From Nissolia schottii (taxonomy: Eukaryota; Streptophyta; Magnoliopsida; Fabales; Fabaceae), in contig QANU01112002.1 of NCBI GenBank assembly GCA_003254905.1, positions 101,585 to 165,584 of the forward strand: a DNA stretch of 64,000 nucleotides. The letters are read 5' to 3'. The notes below the pieces were generated by a model. It worked only from the letters and a program-made list of their open reading frames with translations. It was not told where the DNA came from and did no database searches. Numbering within the stretch: the stretch's first letter is position 1; each line of letters begins with the position of its first letter. Positions 22,255-34,616 of this stretch are shown in pieces. A program made the position numbers and the translations under genes.

Positions 22255-25200
22255 ATGGAACAGAGCCCCGACATGTTCAGAACTCCTTCCGTAGGAGGAG
22301 GTGGTAGTGGTGGAGGAGGACCTCTTTCTTCCCCTTCTTCCTCTTCCTCTTCGATTTCTTCGTCTTCGTCTTTCTCTTCTTCGAATTCCAGAAGGTTCGG
22401 AACCATTTCTCCCTCCAGCATCATCAACGCGCCGCTTTCGCTGTTATTGGAGTATTCGGGGATTCTTCGCACCACAACCACAAACAGCGGCAGGTCGATT
22501 CACCACAGCCAGGTCAACCCTAACCCTAATTCCGAATCTTCCCCGAACGACGGGGAGGTCTCGATTAGGATCATTGGTCCCTCCGATAACGATAATCACC
22601 ATCACAGGGAAGAATCGCCTTCTTCTTCTGGTGGTGGTGGTGGTTTGGTGGTTGGGCTTTCCCGCAATGAGGGTGTGGCCGTGATGCCGAATTCCCCTCT
22701 CGGAGGTTCTGGGGTTGCGGCCATAGACGGCGGGATTGGGAATAATGCAGATTCGGACGCCGGCGGCGATGGCGGGGGCGGAGGTGCCAATGGGAGGGAT
22801 TCTACCTACCAGCGGTACGATATCCAGCATGCCGCCAGGTGGGTGGAGCAGGTGCTGCCGTTCTCTTTGCTCCTCTTGGTGGTCTTCATACGCCAGCATT
22901 TGCAAGGTGCGTTCTAATTTCCTCGGCTTCAATTTAATTATGTCATAATCCATGAAATTGAAACAGCCGCGTGTTTGGATTAGTTTATTTTGGGTCCAAA
23001 ATAGTTTAAAAACAAGAGGTTATGTCTCAAATTTAATCTAATCTGAAACGTGCCTGTGTCTGGATTAGTTTACTTTGGGTTCAAAATAGCTTATAATTAA
23101 AAGTTTTTTTCTTGAAGTTGAAAGCAATTGTTTCTGTGAGATAATCTGTGACCAAAGATGCTCTTAATTTGGTTATTGTTTTGCTTTTAGAAGCTAGGAT
23201 TTTTAGCCTTTTTTTTTTTTGTTCTTCCTGCATTTGTTGAGAAGGAGTTAATTAATTGTTATTTGAGCTTGGGGATTGTCATGAACTTTTAAGTAATTGC
23301 AGGGTTTTTTGTTACGATTTGGATTGCGGCTTTCCTTTTCAAGTCAAATGACATTCTAAGGAAACAGACAGCTCTGAAGGTGGGGCAGTTTTTACTACTG
23401 TGTATTCTGTCATTAGGTTGTGGAAAAACAGCCTGTTGGTGTTGATGTGATGGTTTTGTTGTTTGTATGCCTGTTTTTGGTGGATGCAGGGAGAGAGGAA
23501 AATACCTGTTCTAATTGGGATTTCTGTTGCATTTTCACTTCATGTGGTTGGCATCTATTGGTGGTATCAGAATGATGATCTAATGTATCCTTTGGTCATG
23601 CTTCCTCCCAGGGAGATACCACAGTTCTGGCATGCGATTTTCATCATCATGGTGAATGGTGTGTTTCTTCCCTTTATTCCCCACTATTGACTTGTTAGGT
23701 TTCTAAGTGGATGATACTTGTGTGTTTGTGTTTTGTTTTGGCAAGTGGTAGTTAAATTGCATCCTATTTTTGTCTCAACATGCAATTTGACTTCCTGTTG
23801 AGTGTACACTTGAAGAAAATTTTAACTTTGCTATTTTCGATCATCTCTTCATTATTTATTCATAGGTTTGTACTTTTTAGTTTGTTGTAATTGAAATGTA
23901 CCTTCATCAGTGCTTGCTTCGTTTCTTGTCTCAGAATGATTTATGCTAATAATGGTGGCAGAGAGGTGCTAAATTTGTGGGTAATTTGTCTCCTTTGTAC
24001 ATGCTTTTGTAGGCATGATTTGTGCTGCTGCTTTCACATTCATTTCTGTTTATATGTTGTCAAACTGATATTCTTTCTGGATTAATCAGTTAGCATGCAG
24101 CTACTTGTGTGATGGACATTCTTGTTACGGATTATGGAATTTTCTTTTGTGAAACTCATTTTGGGGGGATAGACTCTCATTTCCTTGCAATTTTCATTTT
24201 AAAATTACAGATACTTTGGTCCGCCAGGCTGCAATGGTATTCAAGTGTATATTGTTGATGTATTACAAGAACAGCAGAGGCCGAAATTATCGTAAGCAGG
24301 TAAGGCCATAAATTGTGAAGCACTAGGAAAATGGAATCTAAGGCATTTTTATCTTTTGGGGAATAGAACACGTCTGTCATGGTAACATTTTAAGATGGGT
24401 TCTTTGTCAAGGTCTTAGTAAGTTATATAATAACTAAAATGCCTTTGCTATAGAATTTCAGGCTTAGCATCTATTTTACTCTTTCACTTATTGTTACATT
24501 CTGATTGTAGTATCATTTGGCTTTCAGGGGCAAATGCTGACACTAATTGAATACCTTCTTCTGCTTTACCGTGCCTTGTTGCCAACACCAGTTTGGTATC
24601 GTTTCTTTCTGAACAAAGAATATGGAAGCCTCTTTTCATCACTGATGACGGGACTGTATCTAACGTTTAAGCTCACATCTGTTGTTGAAAAGGTGCGCTT
24701 GTCTTTAAAATTAGGCGTGGGTTTTATTTGTTCAAATGCAGCCAGCTCGTGAATAGTAATATCCTAATTTTACACACTAGTATCTAAGTTGGTCTCGTCC
24801 ACCCATTATATTATCTGTCAGTGCAATTTTAACGTTTTTTGGTGTGTGCATAATTTCATTGTTTAAAGGCTTTTTTTTGGGTTAATTTCTGTTTTCATTA
24901 AACTAAACAGATTTGCAATTAGTTCTGTTATTTTGCTTCTTATTTGTTGGTGGAGGGGGTCAAGCCGTCAAGCTCAAAGTATGCTCTATTTGTAGATATA
25001 AGCTCTTCTGTTGAAGTTTAATCAATGTTTGATATCCTGAAAAGAGGATGGAAATACCTTTTTAAAATCTAATTTTTCAGCTTTAGAATGTTTTTAGGTT
25101 AAAATAAGTAGCTTTTGGATAGGAAAATAGCCTTTTTTCCAAGGAAGCTGAGGAGTGTATTAAGAAGTGCACCCAAAGCACTTCATAGTCTATTAAGGAA

Positions 25201-26264
25201 GTCATTGAGCTGGGATGTGATTAAGTACTTCTAGTTTATTGTTTTAAATTGACTGTAGACTGCATGGCTCTGCATCTAATGGTTCTTTTCTTAATCTGTT
25301 GGTTGTCAGGTGCAATCCTTCTTTGCTTCAGTTAAGGCATTGTCACGTAAAGAAGTGCACTATGGGGCTTATGCAACATCAGAGCAGGTATTGTGGGTGC
25401 CTTGATTTTGGAGGTGGTCAATGAATCACTAAAGTCTGTTAATAACTCTATAGCCTCCATGAGTTACACTTGTCACACTTCAAAATCTGTTGCTAAGAAC
25501 TTTATAGCCTCCTATATGCTTGTCTGGGAGCAGCAAGTTTTTCATTCAAGTTAAAGTAGTTTATCTGATGGCAGGTCGATGCAGCTGGTGATCTTTGTGC
25601 TATTTGTCAGGAGAAGATGCATGCCCCAATTTTACTTCGTTGTAAACACATTTTCTGTGAAGATTGTGTATCAGAGTGGTGAGACTTTCTTTGCTGTTAT
25701 CTAACTGGTCTGCATAGGAATTTGAAATTGAGTTGAATATGCTCAACACACCTAGTTACCTGTATACATTAGTTTGTGATTTTGTGATTTTCTAATGCAG
25801 TAATAGTTTGCTTCATATTTATTTGTTATGTAGTCCATGTTATCTTGTTAGTTTATTTTTAGTATAGGGTTAAGTGGTCTTGGATTTGGCTTCTCTAGAG
25901 TGCACCCTACACTTAAGAGTGTGGTAAAATACACAATTATGGCCATTGATTAGAAAGTTAAGGGGGATAGTTATTGCACATTTATGATCTATTATGTAGG
26001 TGCTTGTATGCGAGAGATTTTTTAAACAGTTGATTTTCTCATCAATGGCTGTGATTGTGCAATGTGCAATTCGCTAATCTTATATTGCTTCATCTTTGTT
26101 GCCATTTTCTTTTTCTTGTTATCTGTTGGCTGGCTCCTGATTATCTTATTTTTACCAGGTTTGAGAGGGAAAGAACCTGTCCCTTGTGCAGGGCTTTGGT
26201 AAAACCTGCAGACCTAAGGTCATTTGGTGATGGTTCTACCAGTTTGTTTTTCCAGTTATTCTGA
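22255..26264 (+). CDS. RNFT-type RING finger transmembrane protein, probable E3 ubiquitin ligase
   Basis: Eight exons in phase: 22255-22906, 23303-23379, 23490-23658, 24211-24299, 24528-24692, 25310-25387, 25575-25678, 26159-26264, giving 479 aa. The protein belongs to the RNFT1/RNFT2-like membrane RING family, whose animal members act in ER-associated degradation. Residues 1-190 are low-complexity, rich in Gly, Ser and Asn. Hydrophobic segments lie at about 196-230, 248-268, 287-299, 307-319 and 332-357. A C3HC4 RING occupies 418-455 (CAIC, CKH, CEDC, CPLC) with all eight zinc ligands present. The last exon completes the RING and ends SLFFQLF. I chose the first in-frame ATG (MEQSPDMF). Splice sites are all GT-AG. 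The substrate is unknown, and plant family members are poorly studied. A pyrimidine-rich leader and a four-codon upstream ORF precede it. Confidence 0.93.
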
Positions 26265-27839
26265 AACCTTATTATACCAAAGCCAGGAAGCTTTCCTTTT
26301 TGAAGGCAGCAATCTTGATTTTATATACAACACATGTAAAATTCACTTGAGGCATTCGAGATTACACCCTGAGAAAGATCAATGCAGATAAATAGAGTTA
26401 AACTTGTCCCGTGTTCATATAATGTACTAGTACTAAGAGGTTAAGTGTATCTAAATGTCCCTGTAAACTAGAGGATTGGAAATCTAATTAAATATTGACT
26501 CTTCATTTCCAAGGAATGAAGGTCCTTTCTCAGAATTGCATAGCAAAGTCTGCCGTATGGTGTAAATCGAAGTGACGGATATATCTGATTGTGGTATATG
26601 AAACACAACCTGCAAGGAGTGTTGCTAGTTGGGCAGGTTATAATCAAAGATCTGATCAGTTGGTCTATGATCTGAAAAATCTGAATGTGTAGATTTTTCG
26701 TTATGTTTGATCTGATAATAGTTGTGAAAAGAAACTTTGTCTGTGTTTCTTCTGATGAAAAGAATTAATGAGTTGATTTGGATTTGTTAGAAATAGTTCA
26801 TAGTTCGCGACGTATTCTAGTGTAGTGGATCATATGATGTAGCATGTATATAATTAGAAAGTAGACATCAAAAGCTGATACTATGAAGAGAAGGCTTTGT
26901 TTACGGTTCTCCATAAATTTTGGAGGTCGTATATTCACAGAACTTGTTTTTGTTAACGAGCCAAATCAAAACAAGTTTTGCTAATTGTTTCGTTGAGTGA
27001 GAATTTATGTATAAAATTTGAAGCAAGAAGAAAGAAGCATGTTAGAGTGAGGATTTATGTATAAAATTTGAAGCAAGATGGAAGAAGCATGTTAGATGGA
27101 AAAGAGAGATCGTTATAGGTTGTCTAAAAAATACACGTGTCATTATCATAGGTTGTCCACCTAGTACAAGATTCGGCATATATGGATAATAAAACAGTGA
27201 ATACTTTATATGAAAATGAAAATGAAAATAAAAATAAAATATGAGAAATAAATTAAGGATTTATTGTGAATATTTTTATGATTATTTAAAAATATTCAAG
27301 GTGATACATAATTTAATTGTACATATTTAGTGATAGAAGACAAAGTGCTATTAGTAATAGTGATCTAGTTGGGAGGAATTTGGATATTATGTATTCATCT
27401 CATAATAATATAGAATACACCTAACATTATCTCCTATAATTTTTGGTTTTTGTTTTTCTCGTTTTATTCCTCCAAATTCAAATAAAGGCTATATGAAAAG
27501 TGTAGGAGAAAAAAAAGAGTAGTGTTATTTGGATACTAAATATGATGTAGATAGGGCTATTATAATGAGCTCGGCTAGCGAGCTTTTCTCATTTACTCAG
27601 TTAAATGGACGGACTAAATGTATACAACACACTCCATGAATAGTAAAAAATCTGTTTAACCCGTGGGTTAAATTGGTGCATTTAGTGTTAAAATAGGCAT
27701 AACTCGCAGATTAACCAATTTACCCGCATTAAATAGATGGACCAAATGTATAAAACCCGACTCGCGAATAATAAAAAACATGTTTGACCCGCAAGTTAAA
27801 CAGGTCAGGCTGGCCTGTTTGACAACCCTAGGTGTAGAT
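26265..27839. other. 3' UTR and intergenic DNA
   Basis: The first few hundred bases are the likely 3' UTR of the RNFT-like gene. Further on lie a 50-bp tandem duplication (26995-27094) and, at 27590-27835, a repeat with paired motifs (gacccgcaagttaaa and related) that looks like an old non-autonomous transposon. Confidence 0.5.
26995..27094. repeat. Exact-length 50-bp tandem duplication
   Basis: Two adjacent 50-bp units (26995-27044 and 27045-27094) differ at about three positions; the shared core includes atgtataaaatttgaagcaa. Confidence 0.9.
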
Positions 27840-28255
27840 ATCAAGTCTCCTTTCTCACACACATCATGGGGTCCACAATCATATGTAGTTGATTTTCCTG
27901 CATCATTCTTAACAATTCTTGAATAGGAGAAACATTGGGTTTCCTGCACAGGTGAAAATGAGGAGAAGCAGGTAGGTGCTGGACTTGCAGTTGTTGCCTC
28001 TGTGGAGGAGGCACATATCTTTGCTATTATGACTGATTCTACACCTATGGTTGAGGATTAGGCACACTAGAGTTGTTACTCCACCTGGAAGCTGAGTTAT
28101 CCTTCCAACCGAGGTTATAAGTATTGCCATATGAGTTATACCCCGACTGGTTGGACTGATTACCATGTCTCCCTGGAAACATAGCTGCAACTATGGGCGG
28201 CTCTTCATAAAGGCTGGGACACTGGCCATGTAGATGGGGGGTTTCTAGAGTTGAT
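27840..28255 (-). mobile_element. Athila-type Ty3/gypsy gag fragment
   Basis: The minus strand, over several stops and frame changes, reads like the gag C-terminal region of Athila-type elements: a CPSLYEEPP-like start after a Gln-Cys, then NQSGYNSYGNTYNLGWKDN and a Gln/Pro-rich stretch. Only this part of the element remains. It ends abruptly near 28255 against sequence of the opposite orientation. Confidence 0.65.
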
Positions 28256-28319
28256 TCCCATTCTCTTTATTCTAGTGTAGTGGGCCATAACACCCGTGTT
28301 CGCAATACGGTTGCAGGGT

Positions 28320-29130
28320 GGCTGAAGATGGTTGAAGCTACCCATGAGCTTCCATGAGGAAGATACCAGTCATCCAACTTAAGGACGTTAAACAAAAGTG
28401 CTGGGTCAGAGACAATCCACCATCTGTAATTTTTTCTTTCCTTTTCTTTACTGTAGTTTTTATTTTTGCTCTTGCCCTGTCTTGTGCACTGAGGCCGATG
28501 CACTTCTGTAAGTGTGGGGGTGAGATATTTCTTATTTTTTCATGCTTAGGATAATTGTTTTATGTTTTTTATCTGTGCAATATGTGTGAAAATTCATGAG
28601 TAAAGGAAAGATTAGACTAGTTGATGGTTAACTTGTGAACAATAAACTGTGAAATGCTTTGATTGGTTATATATGTTAAGACATTATGTTTGATTGAGCA
28701 TTTAATATATTTTGACTTGTTTCGATTGATTGAATGAAATTACCTAGTGAGATTTTGAGCCTTTAATAAGATGGTAACATTACAAGCCATTCCTTTCTTT
28801 GTTGTGTGCACACTCACTAGAGTTCAAGTTTAGAAATTGCCTGATTCTCTATATTACATTTTCACCATTATGCATGACATGTGACATGATTGAGGCATTT
28901 CTTGTATTTTTATCTTACATATTCATACTGGTCTACCTTGAATGTTTGACCCTTGCTAACCCGTTTGAGATTATTAGTTTTCTTTCGTTGATTTGTTAGC
29001 ACAATACAACCCAATAACCAAGAAAAATCATTATACAACTAGCTTTAGGGGGTAGGAGAATTGTGGTAACTTATTTCATATGTGCTAAACAACAAGTGTG
29101 GGGTTACACGAGGACATGTATCATTCAAAG
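28320..29130 (+). mobile_element. Ty3/gypsy 3' region remnant (post-integrase), plus orientation
   Basis: On the plus strand, ccaacttaaggacgttaaac (28375-28394) and the following gtgctgggtcag resemble the conserved stretch after integrase in Athila-like elements (normally a GACGTTAAAC... box). Further on, aagtgtgggggtga (28510) and aagtgtggggttacac (29094) match the AAGTGTGGGG motif typical of the same downstream region. No coding domain is left. Confidence 0.55.
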
Positions 29131-29612
29131 TAGGGGGAGAGAGAACACAAATGCACTGATCGGTGGAAAATCAATAAAATTTGGCCATACACAATTTTTG
29201 AGCCAAACAAATCCATAAAACATCAAATTCAGTGCACCGACAGAACTCTCCCCTGAGTTAGTGGACAAGTGGTAATAATTTTTTCAGCGATGTTAGAGAA
29301 AAGCTTTGGAAAAAAAAAAGAATAAAAAAATGTTGAACAAGAAATTGAAAAAAAATAAATAAAGTGTTTGAGTAACTTGTCAACTAGTTAATTGGAGGAT
29401 AAAAAGGAGTTAGTGGAGATCAAGGTCCTTGCACTGTTGGTTAGCACATATGCCATTGATTCTACTAAGTCTTAGGCTTTAGCTCACTGGTCATATAATA
29501 TCCTACCTTGACCTTAACCCCATTATAACCTTTAGAAGACCTCTTGATGCATGTCATGTCTAATTGGTGATCCGTGATGCTTATAAGAAAGTCAAGCTTA
29601 CAAAGGCGATAC

Positions 29613-29691
29613 AATCAATATCAGATTGGATGCTTATAAGTTTAGCATGGCCCCTGCACAAGGATGACACGCATGTATAAATCAATATCAG
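29613..29691 (+). pseudogene. U6 snRNA retrocopy fragment with target duplication
   Basis: Positions 29642-29673 match the central conserved part of U6 spliceosomal RNA (TTAGCATGGCCCCTG..., ACACGCA) with about one mismatch in 32. The 5' stem-loop and the 3' end are absent. A 12-bp direct repeat, aatcaatatcag, flanks the insert (29613-29624 and 29680-29691), as expected of retrotransposition. The inserted part before U6 (gatgcttataag, 29630-29641) also occurs at 29577-29588, suggesting a chimeric cDNA. It has no U6 promoter and cannot be a functional gene. Confidence 0.8.
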
Positions 29692-30128
29692 CCAATACAA
29701 TCAAAAGAAGAATTTGCCAAACCAACCCTTAACCATGACAGCAAAGTTACACTCAACCGATACCAATTATAGGTTTCTTCTTGTTCAAAATTACCCCAAC
29801 CTCTCCCTCACATTGGCAAAACCAAGAACAAAAAATGAACAAATGTTACAAAAGCCTGCATATATCTTCCTATAAACCAAAGAACCCCATCTAAAACTAA
29901 AGCTATGAAAAAAAATGGATAAATTTTTAGATTCACCGAGAGCAAGAGAAAAACTTTCGCTCTGTACCATTCATTACTTGACACATCAATTTTACAGGCC
30001 ATCATTGCCTCCCACTTTTCCTACATTTTTAATGTAATTGCTAATGTCGAGTGATGAATGGTACAAAATAAAATTTTTCTCTTCCTTGCGGTGCATATAG
30101 GAATTTCTCAAAAAAGAAATAGAAAAGA

Positions 30129-32949
30129 TCATTTCACATGTTGAGAAACTGAGACACTAGTAGTAGTAGTAGGAGGAGGAGGAGCCTCATCCTCTGATGC
30201 AATCTTACTATCTTCTCCTTCTTCTGGAACAGGAAACATTTCTTTTGAGAGCATAGGCGGTGGAGGACTTGATGATTGAAGAAGAAGAACCTCATCAGGC
30301 GATGTTGGCGATGATGATTGTGTTGATGGTGATGATGAGTGTGGGGAGAATGACATGAAACTTGGCACAACAGGGTAAACCTCAGAGACCTCTTCCATTC
30401 CCTCATCAAGGTAGACCACATCCTGCATTGTCAGCTGGTGGTACTCCACTATCTCCCTCAGGAAACGGTTCTCCCTCGCATACACCTCATTCTCGCTCGC
30501 CAACCGAGCCTTCTCAGCGAGTAGTGTCTCCAGCTGAAGCCGGATCTGAGAAGAGAAGATCACAGAAAATATTATACATGTGCCCAATCATTTAAACCAA
30601 ACCATTTGGTAGTTAGTATTGTGTACTTGGTACAAGTATTTTTAATGGTAAAGGTGATAGGTAAGCATGTAATGGTCTAAGGCTAGACATGGATCACCTA
30701 ACAATCTCTAAGCATAAGCATCTACCTCTGAAGCATGGATGGATGCGCTACATGATCCTTGTCCGAGTCAGATATAACAGAACACCACATTGCATGACAA
30801 GACACTTTCAAATCTTGTAATGTCCCATGTGAGTTGTTATTCTTAGGCAGGCATGTAACAACAAACTTGAAAATAGGTAAAACAGAAAACTAATTAGTAC
30901 CAGATCATCGTCTTCGCGGAGCTGTCCCTTGTCATTACCCTCTCTGTCTCTGAGCATTTTGTTCTCTTCTTCTAGTTGAGCACACCTTGCTTTAGCAAAA
31001 GCTAAATCTGCTTTCACAGTTTTTAGCTCGCGAAGAAGCAATTTCGCTTTCGCAGCTGTTGCCATTGCCACCTGCAACCAAAAGCAATGGGGAATCAATA
31101 AATTATGCTTGTTTTGACTGAGTATCATAAGAAATTAAAACGGTTAATTCATGTAAACAACCATCACTAACTCAAAAATACAATCAGAAGCAGCAGTTTT
31201 AGCTAGGCTTCATTCACAAAAATTAAGTAGAATACCAATATGTCTTTGCAATGAGTGAAGTCTAAGAAGTAGAGTAGTTAATTAATTAGCATATTACATA
31301 GCTATAATTATTTGCCAGATTTGTTGACAGAAATTTCCAAGATTCAAGTAGGGTGGCTATCAAAGGTTAGAAATAATGCTACATTATTCTGACAAAAGTT
31401 CTAGTCAGAGAGTTTTGGAAGATGAATATTTTCCTTACTACAATGTCCTTTTTATGGTTGAATGTGTCATTTGCGGACTGAATATGAATTAATCACATGA
31501 CATGGAACTAAGAACCTTGTTATACTAACAACTAAAAGTCTATCTAGCAGTTGCAATTGTTAGTTAAGACATGTTGTGCCTTCACTACATGAAGCAGCGA
31601 GGCGGCGGCGGCGACACACGATTGCATAGTTGCCACCTTACGTCGCGAGATGCCTTGAGTTGTGTTTCCGGGGTTGAGAGATTCTGTGGCTGGGCTGATT
31701 GCGGGCTCTTCGAATCCGAAGCCCGGTTCCATTCCTCGGAGCCGTTACTTCCTTTTCGCCTGATTTGAGTCCTCAGGTCTGCCGTCTTGCTCTCCACAAT
31801 TGTCCTTCCTTCCTGAAGAAATTAGAGAAGCAGCATAATTGAATGATGAGTCAATATATATATATATATTGATTGGTTGTTTGTATCTTAATCAATAGCA
31901 ATTAATGTTAAAAAAATATGGCCAGAATTTTGTTTTTACAAAAATCATGATGTTTGTTAGATGAAATTGAAGGAGTCTGTATCGCTTATCAATAAGCAAT
32001 GTCATATGATTCTGGCTGGCAACGCAATGGCAAATTTCCCAACTAGCAATTGTAGAAGACAGAGCATATATATAACAAAGAATGAGTTACCTCAAAAGCC
32101 TTCTCAAAGGTGTCACCTAGTTGATTTAGGGAGGTGGTGATTTTATCCAAGCCCTTCAGAATTGTTGGATTCTCCACCTTTTTATTATTAGATTCTGGGT
32201 AATGATAATATGGCGTGCCCTGTGAAGGGAAACCACAATTAATATCTGATCCCAGTTCAACTGACCCAGTAAATGACAGACACAGATTTAGGCATCAAAT
32301 CAAATCAAATCATAGCAAATGGCTACATTATATAGCATACAAGATATGACCAATTTGTGAACACAAATTATGTTACATAGTATTTTATACATAATGATAA
32401 TAATAATAATAATCACCTGAGGAGCATAAGCACCTGTGGAGGTATTGAACGAGCGTGATTTGATTGTTTGGGGCATGGTTTGATCATTATCATCATCCAG
32501 AATTGATTTGGCCTTGTGAGCGAGGACACCCCAGAAACCAGACTTGGAGTCACCCCTCCCGGAAGCAGCAGCATCGGAACTCTGCATGCATTCATTCACA
32601 TGGATATGGATATGGATCAGACGATGCTATAGTATCATATAAAATATGTCATCATGAAGGGATTGATACATTTGATGGAAATTAAGAGAATAACAACCAC
32701 CTTGGATCTTTGGTGATCAGAGGAAGGGCTGAAAGCAAAGGAAAGAGAAGGATTGCGGCGAGACGCGGCGGAGGCCTTGATGGCTTGACTAGCAAGGGAA
32801 GGTGATGATGTCAATGAAGAGAAAAAAGATGAAGAATCAGAACCCTTCTTCTTGGTATTGCCATTGTTATCCGGTGAAGATGGTGAATGGTGAAGCTCTT
32901 CCTTGAAGGTGGAAGCTCTTGATAGATTCTGCTTTCTCCTATAGGCCAT
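30129..32949 (-). CDS. Plant coiled-coil protein of unknown function
   Basis: Six exons on the minus strand, all GT-AG and all in phase 0: 32949-32701, 32581-32417, 32219-32091, 31812-31642, 31071-30901, 30545-30129, giving 433 aa. The start [18 protein letters not shown], the Ser-rich segment, and the [17 protein letters not shown] segment (about 95-111) are features I recall from a conserved, uncharacterised plant family. Residues about 155-181 ([23 protein letters not shown]) look helical. A coiled coil runs from about 239 to 345 ([64 protein letters not shown]). The C-terminus is Ser/Pro-rich and acidic. No catalytic domain, signal peptide or membrane segment is seen. A structural or scaffold role is possible but is inference only. 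I do not assign a symbol. Confidence 0.88.
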
Positions 32950-33569
32950 GTTGTTGTTGGAAGGGAAGGGAAGGAAGCTAAGCAAAGTGTCTGATTTAGA
33001 TTCAACTGCTTGCTATTCCCAACCAACTCTTTCATTTTCTTTCTTTCTTTTCCTTTTCTTTTTCTTTTCGAGGGCTCATCAAATTGACATTTCAAGCAAA
33101 AATGAATATAATTATGTTCTTGTTTTAATCTAAATTACCATTACTTAGAGTTTATTAAAACCTTCGACTGATCTGATTCAACCAGCATCAGTAATGACTT
33201 TTATTATTATTATTATTATTATTATCATTATTATTATGTACCGACAACGTAAAAATTTTCACATAGTAAATTAATCAAATTTTAACACATTTACATAATT
33301 AATTGATTCTATCTCTTTCACTACATCAAAAGTCATGTATGCCAAAGTTTGTGTTATCAATTAAACTCTTTCAACAATTTAAACCGACGAAATTTTGGCA
33401 TATTGTGATATTATTTTATGTAATTATGCAAATAAAAAAATGTTAATAATTGCTTGTCAATGACAGGAAGACCTTTACACACGCAATGGCATAAAGATTA
33501 AAAAGAAAGAAAAAAAGAAACNGAAGCCTAAACCAAAAAAATGTTTCTTCCAAACCTGAAAGTTCTATA

Positions 33570-34010
33570 TTTAACTCAGGTTGGTTAATGGATAATCGTT
33601 ATGGAATTGTTAATAAATATAATTAATCAAATAATAATATATACTTAGTTTAATTTGTATGCATTAAAATGAAAATAACTTTACATTGTTATTCAATTAT
33701 ATATTGACAAATTAAGAAAAGTGATTATATCTTATTATCTTACAAATTTCATATACAATAATTCTAATTAGGCTAATTCATAATTAGGCGAAACACTCTT
33801 GCTGCATAACAATTACATTAATTTTATTAATTTTATTAATTGTGACCGGGTATTGAAAATCAACGTTGGATTCTCATGGCATTTCGTGGTAATCACCGAG
33901 GGTTCCACTTTCCTTTTTCTTTTTTCTCTTTTCTTTTCATAATTCTATTTACAATACTGTTGCATAAAAATAATAATCATGTCTATAAAAGGTTGCACGT
34001 CCTTATTTAT
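33570..34010. repeat. Duplicated non-coding segment, copy 1
   Basis: Shares several ordered blocks with 36215-36480: aggttggttaatggataatc, cgttggattctcatggcatt followed by tcgtggtaatcac, and ttgcataaaaataataatca then tgtctataaaaggttgc. The two copies are in the same orientation about 2.6 kb apart, with indels. It may be a promoter-region duplication (a TATA-like ctataaaag is in both copies) or a decayed LTR pair. Confidence 0.7.
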
Positions 34011-34549
34011 CCCATTCTCCACTGCGTACATGATAAATCATTGATGTATGGTTAATTGATTATTCTTCCATTTCTCCCAAAAGAAAAAGTGGTCAAATTG
34101 ATATTTGATATTTATGTTGAAGGATCAACACCACCTTCATATAGTAGTGTCTGTAGTAATAATAATTGAATATTTATTATTAATGATGTTTGAATAAAAA
34201 AAGTTATTAAATTTATGCCTTTTTTAATTAACAAAATTTTAAATTGAGGGAAAGACTTGCTCCCAATTCAGGTTTAGTGTATGCTGATAAACTTATCAAA
34301 CGCACAAAAATTTAGGAATCAAACTCGAGTCATAGTGATGCATAAATGAAAGATCGATAAGGTGAGTCATTCCCTTAAACATTGTTATCTTATTATAATC
34401 ATGTAAGTCATCATTTTGCCAATAAATTCTAACTCAATTGACATTAATATCCTTCAATTTTTTTAGAGGTTTTGAGTTTGAATATCTCATATGTAAAAAA
34501 AAAAAAAGCAAACCATGATTTTAATTTTAGTAATGCACCTTCGCGTGTT
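34011..34549. other. Intergenic DNA
   Basis: AT-rich sequence with nothing recognisable. Confidence 0.45.
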
Positions 34550-34616
34550 GTCTCGGACTCGAGACCTTGCTTAAGAGATACCAAACCGCTTACCACTTAG
34601 ACCAACCCCCGTTGGT
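34550..34616 (-). mobile_element. SINE head only (3'-truncated copy) with 16-bp target duplication
   Basis: On the minus strand this 67-bp piece matches the tRNA-like head of the SINE at 46479-46666: start ccaacgggggttg, A box region (aagtggtaagcgg) and B box (cgagtccgaga). The body and poly(A) tail are absent. Both sides carry tgcaccttcgcgtgtt (34534-34549 and 34617-34632), a perfect 16-bp target duplication. Confidence 0.82.

Noticed and set aside
22301-22953. Long overlapping frames on both strands within RNFT exon 1
   Set aside because: They are low-complexity shadows (Gly, Ser, Pro, Arg runs) of the exon; only the frame from 22255 splices into the conserved protein.
29642-29683. A functional U6 gene
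   Set aside because: Only the core of U6 is present, without the 5' stem-loop, upstream promoter elements or T-run terminator.
30362-33133. Plus-strand frames across the coiled-coil gene
   Set aside because: They are shadows of minus-strand exons, which join in phase 0 through six GT-AG junctions.
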